A DNA stretch of 64,000 nucleotides. Origin: Hemileia vastatrix (lineage: Eukaryota; Basidiomycota; Pucciniomycetes; Pucciniales; Zaghouaniaceae). A program made the position numbers and the translations under genes. Shown piece by piece: positions 12,096-22,965 of the stretch; within the stretch, counting starts at the first letter, position 1; every line of letters begins with the position of its first letter. Under the pieces are notes generated by a model, which was not told the DNA's origin, searched no databases, and worked only from the letters and a program-made list of their open reading frames with translations. The DNA lies in assembly GCA_030280995.1 (NCBI GenBank), contig JASXTE010000017.1, positions 21,319,998 through 21,383,997 of the forward strand. Direction: 5' to 3'.

Positions 12096-12343
12096 ATGTC
12101 TGGATCCCCTGATGTTGACTCCTCTACTCTTCCTTGCTTCACTGCTCCCAGGGACTATGCCTGCAAACAGGGCATCCACATGTGCAGACCTAGCACATTC
12201 ACTCTTCCAACTCCTGAAGCAAAATTCTACAACAGGGCTTGTGATTCTTGTTAGTCTGAAAAGAAGAAATGTGACAGAGATGCCCACTATACTATTCCTC
12301 CGCCTTCTCCTTCTCACAAATACATCTCCAGATCCCCTACCAG

Positions 12344-13474
12344 TGTGGTATCCTAAAGTTAAGTACGGCACCTAAGTATGTAAATGGAGTTATTACGGTG
12401 TGCAGGATTGGAGTTATTATTTTTTATAAAAAGGGTTTTATTTAATTTATTGGAGTTTAAAATATGAAGAAATTGGTCACGAGCAAATGCCTACACAAAT
12501 ACAATTTATTTTACGGAGAAAACTTATTTTTACGGTTTGAAAATTTATAAGTATCAAGTCGAGTCACTCAAGAACCTTGGGAAATTTTCCCAGAATTTTT
12601 ACTATTTTTCTTATATTTTTAAATGAATTTTAAAGTTTTATAGAAATATTTACGTTTTCAAAAACTACTTAACTTTAATGAATTTTCACGGGGTAATTAG
12701 AGCTGCGCAGACTACGAAAATTAGTTTGGTAGGTAAAGAGGAAGTAGCTCTATTATGTGTAATTTTTCTAGATTTTTTATTATGGTTTTAAGGTTCTAAA
12801 TTGAGTCCGGAAGTCCGGACGGACTCCGTTTCGACTCCGTACGGACTCCGTACGGACTCCGCTTTGACTCCGTACGGGCTCCGGATTGACTCTGGAAGAG
12901 CTCTGGAGGGGAAAACTTAGGCACGTGACTAGGAATACTTAAGCGCTTCTCAAACTCGAAATTGAGAGGGGGGACACATCATACAGCTTAATCATTAACC
13001 ACCACAGTCTCATTTTTTATTACTCAACAAATTAAAATAACTTGTAATACCCTTATAACATTATTATTTTTACATAACATTTTAGAAATACAATTCAACA
13101 GTTTAAATAACACTTCATACAGGGTATCTTTAGAAAGGTCTTCATCTCTGGGACTTGATTATTGCTGTCTCATAAAAATTCAAAATATTATAAAAACATA
13201 AAAGTCAATCTTTTCAGATCTTTCACTGGTACACCTTAATTGTTGTTATCAGTATTTCTTTATCAACAGCCACTTTCATTAAATCTCAATAAGCGTTAAT
13301 TATTTTAGAGTTTCATTATTTTCATCAATCAGATCTAAGTAGATTGGTTAGCTTAGTGATTTAGAACACCTACTTTGTTATTTTTATTGGAAGGACGGGG
13401 TTTTCAGCTAAATCCATATATCTCCTCCGGATTCTGCTTACAGCAAGGCGACTGTAAGAGTTTACCTTACCATA
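12344..13474 (+). repeat. 5' LTR of element B
   Basis: 1131 bp, matching 24360-25479 (1120 bp). The only length difference is one extra 11-bp GACTCCG-type unit in the triplet array. E carries the same LTR type in reverse orientation. Confidence 0.92.
12804..12893 (+). promoter_or_regulatory. CGG/CCG triplet array in the LTR
   Basis: A GC-rich island in an AT-rich LTR. An 11-bp unit (CGGACTCCGTA and variants) is repeated, producing CGG-N3-CCG and CCGTACGG inverted triplets plus CCGGA copies. Zn2Cys6 proteins of the GAL4 class characteristically bind paired CGG triplets, so this is a candidate binding region for the element's own antisense-encoded protein. That link is inference. Equivalents lie at 24819-24900, 46863-46910 and 57376-57453. 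Confidence 0.5.
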
Positions 13475-13476
13475 GT

Positions 13477-13493
13477 TGGCGCCCAACGTGGGG
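13477..13493 (+). other. Primer binding site of element B
   Basis: TGGCGCCCAACGTGGGG lies 2 nt after the LTR. It is the class of sequence complementary to the 3' end of tRNA-Lys known from other LTR elements. The E element has the same site with two substitutions, and D has a related TGGCACCCAACGTGGAGG. Confidence 0.75.
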
Positions 13494-13546
13494 TTCGATT
13501 TCTCTAGCTTTCTTTAAAAGACTTACTTGGATCAAGAACGTTATTA

Positions 13547-13608
13547 GCCTGCAAGAGGCTTATTTTCTGGAACTCTAATTGGATTTTTGTTATTGGCCTG
13601 CAAGAGGC
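13547..13608 (+). repeat. Pair of identical leader hairpins in element B
   Basis: GCCTGCAAGAGGC occurs at 13547-13559 and 13596-13608 (4-bp stem GCCT/AGGC, 5-nt loop) between PBS and gag. E keeps both copies in its leader near 56660 and 56712. The location would suit a packaging or dimerisation signal, which is inference. Confidence 0.45.
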
Positions 13609-13651
13609 TTGTTATTTTATCAATTGTTAACGCTTTTCATTACTTATTGGG

Positions 13652-15313
13652 ATGTCTTCTTCTGCTGTTGCTTCTGGATCTTCTAATCCTCTTACTCCCT
13701 CAGTTAGAATTGTTTCTTAGGATGGCCCAAAGTTTGATGGGGAGGAGGTTAAATGGTTCATTAGCAGGTATGAAGCTGCTGCTGCTGTTGATGGTGCTTC
13801 CCATGTGGATATGGTGAAGCAAGTTAGGTTTTTTATTGCTGATAGGGAGGTGGAAAAAGAGGTTATTGCTATGCAGGCATTCAAGGACAAGGATTGGGTT
13901 AAGCTTTCTAAAGCTATGGTTGATAGATGGGGTGTTAGGTTTACTATGATGGACCTCAATAAAATTGTTGGAGACTGGCAAGCAAAAGGTGGAGTTTCTT
14001 CTATGGCTGACTTCAAAAAGCTCTGTGTTCAGTTTGATGAAGTGGTGGAATATCTCATACTGGTGGACGAGTTAGTGCATGAGAACCAAGCAAAAGATTT
14101 GTTTTGGTCAGCATGCAGCAGGGATATTCGTATGGACGTCTTGAAGGATCTTTCAAGAAAAGATTTGATGAAGGAACTGCCTAATGGTGAGCAGAAACTG
14201 CCGGCTCTGGAGGTTATCAAAGAGAACATTCAGGCCCATCTAAAGTTATTAGCGTTGGACAAATATCAAGAGTCTTGCACTCAATATGTTAGCAAGGTTA
14301 GCGAGGTTTTGGCTGAAAACAACGATATTATGGTCAAAGCCCAGGAGGCCAAGAAGGCTCAAATGGGATTACCTGCTGCTAAAGTTGAGGGTAATGTGGA
14401 TAATAAGATGGTCGATCACCTGGCCGATTTAACTAAACAATTAAAAATATTTGTTCAAGAGACTCAGAAGGCCAACAAGGCCCCAATTGCTTCTTCGTCG
14501 ACATCGACTTCTTATCAGTCTAGAGGTTATGAACGTCGAAATTATAATGGCAATAACAACGGTAACCGCTTCCCAGGCAATGGGAGAAATGGTGGGAATG
14601 GTGGTAATGGATATAGAGGTGGCTATGATGAGCCAAAGGTGTGCTCCTATTGTAATAGGAGGGGTCATAGAGCAACAGTTTGTTTTGCTCTTGATAAGGA
14701 TATGGATTCTGGGCGAGTTTTATTCGATGGTAAAGTTTATAAATTTCCCGATGGTTCGTTCATCAAGCCCAGTGATGGACAGTCTCCTTCTGATTTGGTC
14801 AGAAGAAGTTTAACGGCTGAAAGGAGAGCCAGATTTGAAGAGGTGACGGATGAAGATGTTAATGCCAAGAGTGGCAAAAATGGTAACAGTAATGGTGGTA
14901 AAGCTGACAAGGGCAAGGAGAAAGAGGTCAGTAAAGCCACATTTTCTACTTCTTTTGGTGGTTTAGAGCTGGCGACGGTTGCCCAGGTGGAGGGAAGCTG
15001 TATGGCTGGCGAATACGATGTTAATGCTGCTAGAAGAGCAGCCGCTACTAAGGCGAAAAGTAGCATTCAGAGCCAATTGAGGGCTAATCCTGGCAAGGCC
15101 AATAACAAAGTGAACCCTTACTCTAAGGACAAGAATTCTAGTGCTCAAACTGCCGCCAACAAATTGAACCCTTACTCTAAGGACAAGAATTCTAGTGCTC
15201 AAACTGCCGCCAACAAATTGAACCCTTACTCTAAGGACGAATTATATAAAATGCAGAAGGGGATTGCTGATATGGGGCCCCCTAGTTATGGCAAGTTTGA
15301 TTTAAATGGTTAG
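13652..15313 (+). pseudogene. gag: Element B gag
   Basis: The start at ATG 13652 (MSSSAV) is supported by the homologous MSSTSG start of E. A TAG at 13718-13720 replaces the Trp codon found in E (RIVSW), so only the frame from 13805 (502 aa) is open. The N-terminal capsid-like region shares DMVKQVRFFIADREVEKEV with D and E. A Gly/Asn/Arg-rich stretch precedes a CCHC zinc knuckle (C-x2-C-x4-H-x4-C, about 14642-14683). The C-terminus contains a 54-bp tandem repeat. The frame ends at TAG 15311-15313, where D has a Glu codon (NGEPMP), so gag and protease were originally one frame. Confidence 0.85.
15112..15238 (+). repeat. 54-bp tandem repeat in gag
   Basis: Two full copies and a partial third of a unit encoding NPYSKDKNSSAQTAANKL, in frame. 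D has only one degenerate equivalent (YSKEELYKMQ), so the expansion is specific to B among the copies here. Confidence 0.85.
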
Positions 15314-15316
15314 CCT

Positions 15317-16315
15317 ATGCCAGAGGATGATTCGGATTCTGAGGAGGACGTACCGTTGGCGTCTCTACCCAGACCAAGTTTTAGCGGTCCCATCCCAATG
15401 GAGGGAGTAAGAAGGACTAGCGATGGATCAGGATTAGTGCAAGAAGCTGGTGACGGAGTTAGGGTTATAGAAAGTGAAGATGTTATAATGGGGGGTGAAG
15501 ATGGCTCGGTTGGACCTCAAGAGGTACCCAGGGCCAAGGTTGTTAAATCAAAGGTCCAGTATGAGCGGCCAGTAGTTTCCGGTCAAGCTAATGCAATGGA
15601 CGCAGTTTTGAATAGGGTGAATCAACTTCAGATTCCCTTATCTTTAGGGGAGTTATTTACAATTAGTCCGGCGCTTGCTGAAAAGCAAAAGAAGCATTTG
15701 ACGAGGCGTCGGGTTTCCACTGGAGAGGTGGAATATATTTGTGAAAATGCTGAAAAGTTTGGGGAAGATGTAGATACACATTTTTCCGCTCCCCTGGGTT
15801 ACCTGGTGGTAACTCTTAATGGTAAAGAAGTAAAGGCCTTGGTCAATTCAGGGTCTCAAATTAATTTAATTTCATTGGAGCAAGCGACGAGTATAGGCTT
15901 GCCAATTAAAAGTGGAACTGGGGGAAACCTCAGAGGTATTGGAGGGCATGCAACAGAGCTGATGGGTACTGCTGAGCATGTCAGGTTAGGCATTGGTGGA
16001 TCTGTTGGTAAGGTTCACTTTTATGTGGCCAGAGGAGCAGTCAAAACTGTTCTTGGTGGTCCTTTTTTGTTGGATTTTGAGGCCAGGATAGGGTATCAAG
16101 CTGGCATGGGGATTAGTTTGGAGATCACTGGTGAAGATATGCGGAGGTTACATATGCGGTTAGCGCCTCCTGGAGATGAAGGTTGGGAAACACGGCCAGG
16201 GATTACTACACTGTGCCAGTGTTGTGTTTGCACCAAGAAGAGGCATATTAAACGGACGGCTTCTGGTGAATTATGTTTGTTGGAAGGGGATGAATGCCCT
16301 CATTTTTTGGGGTAG
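15317..16315 (+). pseudogene. Element B aspartic protease region
   Basis: In the same frame as gag after the TAG at 15311. An acidic and Pro-rich lead is followed by a retropepsin-like domain with GYLVVTLNGKEVKALV, IGLP, GIGGHATEL and VLGGPFLLDFEARIGY. The active-site triplet reads N-S-G (VNSGSQINLIS) where element A has D-T-G, a single G to A change that should abolish catalysis. A CQCCVCTKKRH cysteine cluster lies near the C-terminus. The frame ends at TAG 16313, overlapping the pol frame by 22 nt. Confidence 0.8.
16303..16309 (+). promoter_or_regulatory. Candidate -1 frameshift heptamer T TTT TTG
   Basis: In the protease frame the codons are CAT TTT TTG GGG TAG, giving X XXY YYZ slippage one codon before the stop. 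Moving back one base enters the pol frame that is continuous with FFGVAGADHSN of element E. The position and direction fit programmed -1 frameshifting; no downstream structure was computed. Confidence 0.6.
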
Positions 16316-16571
16316 CAGGGGCTGATCACTCTAATGTTGTAATCTCTCCTCAGGATGAGATCCCGGATTGCAATAGGTCAGCTCACTTGGAGATAATTCA
16401 AGTGGATTCTCAATTATTTTCTGTTAATATTACTTTGGAGTGCAAATACGTTTTGGACTTTTCTATATGTTTATTGGATTTACCCGGTTTTTCTATTAAA
16501 TTTAAAAACGGTGAAAAAGGCAAAATGGGCCAAATTAGGTTGGATAAAAATTGGAAGGGTATGTTTATGGA

Positions 16572-16850
16572 CCTCCAGCAAGAGGGTAAACTGCAATTAT
16601 CTCATCAAAATCAAATAAAAAATCTCAGTATAAGTAAAACACAAAAAAATAATTTTTGTGAAAATTCATTTCCGGACCTCCAGCAAGAGGTTAAACTGCA
16701 ATTATCTCCTTCTATTTTGGGCCTCCAGCAAGAGGTTAAACTGCAATTAACTCCTCAAAACTCAATAAAAAATCTCAGTATAATTAAAACACAAAAAAAT
16801 AATTTTTGTGAAAATTAAATTCCGGACCTCCAGCAAGAGGTTAAACTGCC
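16572..16850 (+). repeat. Mini-hairpin repeats translated inside pol
   Basis: Four copies of CCTC-CAGCAA-GAGG-KTAAACTGC start at 16572, 16677, 16722 and 16827 and encode LQQEVKLQ-type peptides, separated by a repeated KNLS-x3-KTQKNNFCEN segment. Two diverged copies lie at about 18816 and 18871. E has about seven copies at 54595-55075, showing copy-number change inside a coding region. Confidence 0.8.
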
Positions 16851-19800
16851 AACTTTCTTTACGGGTGATTTACTGTTGGATAAGGGAAGCAAAGGTGTTG
16901 GAAAAACTGTTTATAAATTAGACGAGGGAAAGGAGAAAAGGGTAAAATTTAAAAATGAAATAAAATATTTTTCTAATTTTTCTTATTCTGATTCTGGCGA
17001 TGAAGAAGATTCATTTGATGAAAGTTTTAATGGCGATGTTTTACCTCAAGTTTATTCAGATGTGGACGCAGCTAAATATAAGAAGGTAGCAAATAAAGTT
17101 CGACCTATTAATGAACCGCTACCTGCTGAATTAAATCCACCTTTGAGAAGACCAAGGTTATCAAGAGATCCTTATGAAAGTCCCTTGGTAAAGAATCCGC
17201 CTGAATTTTCTGAGACGTCAAGAATCACTTTTGAGAGACTGGGTGTTGTTAATTTTGGACCTGATGGTTGGTTGTCTGGAGAAGAGAAGAAGTTGTTGTT
17301 GGATGTGATGGTCAAGCAAGAGAAGGCCATTGCTTTTGTAGAAGAGGAGAGGGGTGTGTTGAAGCATTCCTATGGGGAGCCTTACAAGATTCCTGTGGTA
17401 TGTCATGAACCGTGGCAGCAGAAACCGATTCCTATTCCAGCTGCATTAAAAGAAGCTTATATCGAAGTTGTCAGAGAACGGATACGCACTGGACTTTATG
17501 AGCAATCAACGTCAAGTTATTCTAGTCCGTTATTTTGTATCAAGAAACCGAATGGCAAGCTTAGAGTTGTTCATGATCTTAGGGAATTAAATAGCGTTAC
17601 AATAAAGGATGCTGGGATACCACCTAGTGCTGAGGAGTTTGTTGAAGCGTTTGCAGGGAGAGTGTGCTATGGTTTGGGAGATATTATGGGTGGATATGAT
17701 GAGAGAGAGTTACATCCGGACTCAAGGCCTCTCACTACATTCGATACGCCACTTGGACGTTTACAGTTAACAAGATTACCTCAAGGAGCAACAAATTTGG
17801 TTGCAGTTTATCAAGCTCAGATGGCTTGGATCCTTCAAGATGAAATTCCACAATATGCTGGAATCTTTATAGATGATGGAGGAATTAAGGGACCAACAAC
17901 CGACTATGATAACCAGGTGTTGGAAGAGAATCCCGGGATACGCAAATTCATTTGGGAGTTTGAAATTACTTTAGAAAGAATCTTGTTTCGAATTGAAGAG
18001 GCTGGTTTAACTATTTCAGGTTCAAAATTTTCATGTTGTGTGCCAGCCTTAGAAATATTAGGCCATGTGGTATGTAGAGAGGGTAGGATTATGTCCAAGA
18101 AGAAAGTTAACAAAATTCAGTCCTGGCCAAGACCCAAGAATACGACCAAAGTTAGAGGGTTTTTAGGCATTTGCGTATATGTTAGAATGTTTATCAAGGA
18201 CTTTTCTTCATTGGCAGCTCCATTGAGACGGTTAACGAGAAAGGATGCAGACTGGGAGTGGGATGAAGAGTGTGAGAAGGCGTTTGTGAAGTTGAAGGAG
18301 GTTTTGGGGAAGGATTTAGTCCTGCACAAGTTGGATTATGAAAAAGAAGCTGGCAGAATTTATTTAGCAGTCGATTCAAGTCAGGTTGCAGCTGGGGCGG
18401 TTTTGTCTCAGATGGATAAAGCTGGTTACATCAGGCCAGTTAGGTATGAATCTGTAGTATTTACTGAGGTCGAATCAAGATATTCTCAACCGAAATTGGA
18501 ATTATGTGGTGTGGCAAAAATACTGAAGAAACTTCAGCATATTTTGTGGGGGCAACATTTTGAGTTGCAAGTGGATGCGAAATCGTTAATCCAGATGATC
18601 AATTCCCCAAGTTTACCAAACGCACCCATGACGAGATGGGTAGCTTTTATTCAACATTTTTTGTTTGATTTAGTTCATAAGCCTGGCAAAACTTTCACTA
18701 TGCCAGATGGTTTATCAAGGAGACCACCCACTGAAGAAGATTCAGACTCAGAAGAGTTCAATGAAGATATACCTATTATCAAAGCCAGCACTAAAGGAGC
18801 TGAAGACTTTCCATACCTCCCCCATGAGGTTAAACTGGCAGGACTATTATGTTTAGATTATGGTGATGATGTCCTCCACCAAGAGGATAAACTGGAAAAT
18901 AGTTTTTATGTTAATAAAGGTGTAGATAAATTCGGCAGAGAGGAGGTAGAAGAAGATGTGGTGTATGTAGAGGAAAATGGATTGGTAGTGTGGGATAGTA
19001 GTAAATTAAGGAATGGTGTATATGTTGGAGAATTAGAGAACTTAAATAAAAAGGTGGATAAAGAGAAAGAGGTATTTTCAAATACGGTTTTGGAAGGATC
19101 CAAAGGTTCAGAAGAAAAACGTCGACATCGCTTGATTAAAGATTTATTTAGGGGTCAACGATTATTGGCTCATTCATGTGCAGGTGATATTGGTGATAGA
19201 GAAGTCCCTATTGATGTTATATTAATCAATTTTCAAGATGAAGTCTGGGGTCAGACTGGTTTTTATTTTTTGTTAGTCAAATATTTGTTGACTTTAGAGA
19301 GGCCAGAAGATTGTGAAGACGATGAATGGGTGGCTATCAAGAGGAAGTCATCTACGTTTTACCTATCCGGTCGACGTTTAATGAGGAGGAGGTATCCAAA
19401 TCCTCAAGTAGTTATAACTCAACAGAAGGGGCAAGAATTAGTTTTGAAATCACTGCATGAAGATCTCGGGCATAGAGGCGTTGGAGAAACGTTTAGAAGA
19501 ATTTCTGATCGATTTTGGTGGCCTGGCATGAAGATGGCTGTTAAACAGTGGGTTCAGTCATGCGAAGAATGTCAAAGACGAAGTTATTTAAGGCCAAAAG
19601 AACCTGGACGCGCGACCGGTGAATATACGCTCTTTGGGAGAGTTAGTTTAGATGCCGTTCATATAAAAGAGGGACGGTATAAATATTTAATTGTGGCCAG
19701 AGATGATTTATCTGGTTGGGTAGAGGCAGAGCCTCTTATTAATTTAACTGCCAAAAATGTGGCAGAATTTTTTTTGAATAATTGGGTATATAGGTATGGG

Positions 19801-20515
19801 GTGATGAAGTTGGTGACGGTAGATGGAGGTCCTGAATTTGGGACAGAGTTTAAAGAGGCCGTATTGAAAGTTGGATCAAAGGTTAGGGTAGCAACCCCAT
19901 ATTATCCTGAAGCTGAAGGCATGGTTGAAAGAGGGCATCAAGTTATTAAGGATGCTTTAGTTAAAATGTGTGGGACAAGTGCTGAAAAGTGGAGGCACTA
20001 TTTACCTTTAGTTTTATTTGCTGATCGAATCACTGCCAAAAGGACGACCGGATTTTCACCTTATGAACTTGTTTTTGGACAGAAAGCAGTTTTACCGGTG
20101 GATTTAGAAGCTGAATCATATCTTGGAGTTGACTGGGACACGGTCAAAACTACTGAAGAATTATTGTGTGCAAGAATGATGCAGCTAGAAAAGAAAGAAG
20201 AATATTTAGAAAAGGCATATTTGCGGATGATGAAGATCCGAAATCAATCAGTCAAATATTGGGATGAGCGGTTGGCACATCGATTAAGGAAACCTTTGAA
20301 CCCAGGTGATATGGTCCTGGTGTATAATAGGAGTTTGGAAAGTCAATGGGGAAAGATGTTTGCAGATAGGTGGAATGGACCGTATAAAATCAAGGAGCAA
20401 GTTTCCGGCGGTTCATATGTGCTAGAAGAGTTGGATGGAGTAGTATTAAAGAAGAGGGTAGCGGCCGATCAAGTGAAACGGTTCTATCCTAGAGGCACCA
20501 GGAGTGCCGAAGTCT

Positions 20516-20634
20516 TCCTCCGCAATGAGGATAAACTATGAAATTTCTTAAATTTTATCAACTCTGAAATGAGGATAAACTACAATTTTAAATGAAATTT
20601 ATCAAATTTTATACCTCCGCAACGAGTATAAACT
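20516..20634 (+). repeat. Mini-hairpins at the end of pol
   Basis: Three copies of CCTC-6 nt-GAGG-ATAAACTA or variants, near 20518, 20564 and 20613. The first encodes the RNEDKL end of pol and contains its TGA. E has five copies in the matching region 50690-50900, and D and A have one or two. Confidence 0.75.
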
Positions 20635-20853
20635 ATCTTCTTATTTTTATAAAAAAATACTTTACTATCGTTACACTGCATATGGGCAACGAAACTGTGA
20701 TGAAACATAATGAAATGCAAGAAAACCTTCATTGAAAATTTTCGAAATTAAAAATTCTTAAAATATGGGTGAAGATAGTGTTGGAAAAATTTTAAAATTT
20801 ATTGGAAGAAGTGTTCACAGGGGAACCTTCTTAATTAAATATTGGCAAGTGTG

Positions 20854-20894
20854 GGGGTAATTGATGGGCTGGCTGCTCTATACACAATTACCCC
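20854..20894 (+). other. Conserved hairpin, GGGGTAATTG / CAATTACCCC
   Basis: A perfect 10-bp stem with a 21-nt loop (ATGGGCTGGCTGCTCTATACA). Counterparts are at 50428-50468 (E), 11685-11725 (D spacer 1) and 35005-35046 (D spacer 2). In the last, T-A becomes C-G on both arms, consistent with selection for pairing. Confidence 0.65.
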
Positions 20895-21474
20895 ATAATG
20901 TTCGTTTCCAAAATTTTCCCTGTTTCTAGTTGAATCCTGGCTTTGTCTTTTAATTTTAGGAAGTCCACTAAGACTATAAACTGGAACGAATCAAGAGACA
21001 CTGCTCTCAAGGCCAGATTTAAGATTCTTTTTATTTTATTTTGTTTTTGATTTTTTTTATGTTAGATTGTGATTTCTTTTCTTTAATATATATTATGAAT
21101 TATTGTAAAGGTGATGCTCACTGGTGGTCTCTAATCATTTTTATAAATTGGAGGGAGCCCACCCAGTGATCATCATTATAAAAATTATCTTCTAAAAACT
21201 TTCATTTATTTTATTTTATTTTCAATTTCTCAAAATTGTGTAACCACATCAAGTTGCACTTGGATGTGGGTATGATGTCGAGGGTACGGCTCATCAAATG
21301 GCCGGGGGGCATCTTTTAAAATTTTACTTTTTAAATTTTTTTTTTATTATTATTACTTTTTTTTATCTTTCTTTTCACATTCGTTTATCTTTCTTTAAAA
21401 ATTAAATTTTAACTTTTATTTCAAAAATATCTTTTCTAAAATCTTTTATTTTAAATTAAAAACAAAATTAAAAA
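20895..21474 (+). other. Post-pol spacer of B with a second conserved hairpin
   Basis: No gene. Contains one mini-hairpin (AGTC-CACTAA-GACT-ATAAACTGG near 20969), a block TTGGAGGGAGCCCACCCAGT near 21150 shared with E and D, and an inverted repeat CCACATC...GATGTGG at 21244-21269. The latter is conserved at 50057-50082 (E) and at 34421-34446 and 34609-34633 (D). Confidence 0.6.
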
Positions 21475-22075
21475 ATAAAAATAAAAATAAAAATAAAAAT
21501 AAAAATAAAAATAAAAATAAAAATAAAAATAAAAATAAAAATAAAAATAAAAATAAAAATAAAAATAAAAATAAAAATAAAAATAAAAATAAAAATAAAA
21601 ATAAAAATAAAAATAAAAATAAAAATAAAAATAAAAATAAAAATAAAAATAAAAATAAAAATAAAAATAAAAATAAAAATAAAAATAAAAATAAAAATAA
21701 AAATAAAAATAAAAATAAAAATAAAAATAAAAATAAAAATAAAAATAAAAATAAAAATAAAAATAAAAATAAAAATAAAAATAAAAATAAAAATAAAAAT
21801 AAAAATAAAAATAAAAATAAAAATAAAAATAAAAATAAAAATAAAAATAAAAATAAAAATAAAAATAAAAATAAAAATAAAAATAAAAATAAAAATAAAA
21901 ATAAAAATAAAAATAAAAATAAAAATAAAAATAAAAATAAAAATAAAAATAAAAATGAAAATAAAAATAAAAATAAAAATAAAAATAAAAATAAAAATAA
22001 AAATAAAAATAAAAATAAAAATAAAAATAAAAATAAAATAAAATAAAATAAAAATAAAATAAAATATTAAAATAA
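21475..22075 (+). repeat. Hexanucleotide microsatellite (TAAAAA)n
   Basis: About 90 units of T plus five A in near-perfect phase from about 21475 to 22030, with one A to G interruption near 21956, then irregular TAAAA units. Element E has only degenerate T-rich sequence at the same place (49680-49900). Confidence 0.95.
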
Positions 22076-22189
22076 AAAAAAAATAAATTAGTTAAATCAA
22101 AATTATTATATTTCTCAGTTATATTTTTTTAGTTTTATTCATTTAGTTTAGACAGGAAACAGGGTCTAGGGGAACTCAATACCTATGGG

Positions 22190-22965
22190 ATTTTACTTCA
22201 AGACATCTGTTAGTCCTCCAAGACTTTAAACTGGCTACAGTTCAAGACGTTCTTTAAGGTTTTTTTACACGTATTTTGGATCTGTTAGTCCTCCAAGACT
22301 TTAAACTGGCTAATTTTCAAGATTTTCATTAAAGATTTTATATTGGAACTGTTAGTCCTTCAAGACTTTAAACTGAATTTCAAGGATGTTCAAGATTTTA
22401 TGGATATTTTTGGAGACAATTTTTTTTTTATATAAATCAAATGTTAGGTCCATCAAGACCTTAAACTGTAGTGTTATCAAATGTTAGGTCCACCAAGACC
22501 TTAAACTGGACTGTTATCAAGCTGTTGGGTCCACCATGACCTTAAACTGGATTTCTTATCGATTAAATGTTTGGTCCACCATGACTTTAAACTGGTAGTT
22601 CATTAATTGTTTAGTCCACTATGACTTTAAACTGGAAAATTAATATCTGCAGGATAATTCAACATTCATTGGACCACTATGGCCTTATACTGGATTACTT
22701 GTCGATCAAATGTTTGGTCCACTATGACATTAAACTGGATTATCAAATTTATTCAATCTTTGGTCAAGCCTAGGCCTTACTTAGGAATATATCAAGTTAT
22801 TTATGCACTTAAACGATCTTTGGTCCACCAAGACCATAAACTGGCAATCAATTATATGTTTGGTCTACCAAGACTTTAAACTGGAATGTCAATCTTGTTT
22901 GGATAACTCAACTCAATCTTTTAATTTATCACTGTCCACTAAGACTCTAAACTAGTTATTCAACT
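22190..22965 (+). repeat. Array of mini-hairpin motifs in the 3' spacer of B
   Basis: About 14 copies spaced 35-75 bp. Consensus is RGTC-CWCCAA-GACY-TTAAACTGG; the 4-bp stem is GGTC/GACC in some copies and AGTC/GACT in others, with G-T intermediates. Starts include 22212, 22287, 22353, 22447, 22487, 22528, 22573, 22613, 22716, 22822 and 22862. Mirror-image array in E at 48775-49570. Confidence 0.85.

Larger units (their letters stand above)
16294..20541 (+). pseudogene. pol: Element B pol: RT, RNase H, integrase
   Basis: One frame from the overlap at 16294, interrupted only by TAA at 16816-16818 (E has Ser there); the open part 16876-20541 is 1221 aa. Counting from 16876: RT with KPNGKLRVVHDLREL, LGDIMGGYDER, LPQGATN and catalytic FIDD at residues about 331-334; Ty3-type RNase H (AVDSSQVAAGAVL, then LELCGVAKIL); integrase HHCC domain (HEDLGHRG to SCEECQ) and the D,D-35-E residues in SLDAVH, TVDGGPEFG and VERGHQ; GPYKI near 20370. 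No chromodomain. The N-terminal 16.5-16.9 kb part is built from repeats of the mini-hairpin motif, and the stop codon lies in another copy of it. Confidence 0.9.

Noticed and set aside
13700..14229. Minus-strand frames opposite B gag
   Set aside because: They overlap a clearly homologous gag on the plus strand and are not kept open in D or E at the same place.
22190..22965. CRISPR-like look: short repeats separated by 35-75 bp
   Set aside because: The repeats vary in sequence with paired changes, sit inside a eukaryotic retrotransposon and have no cas genes. The spacers are not unique foreign-like sequences.
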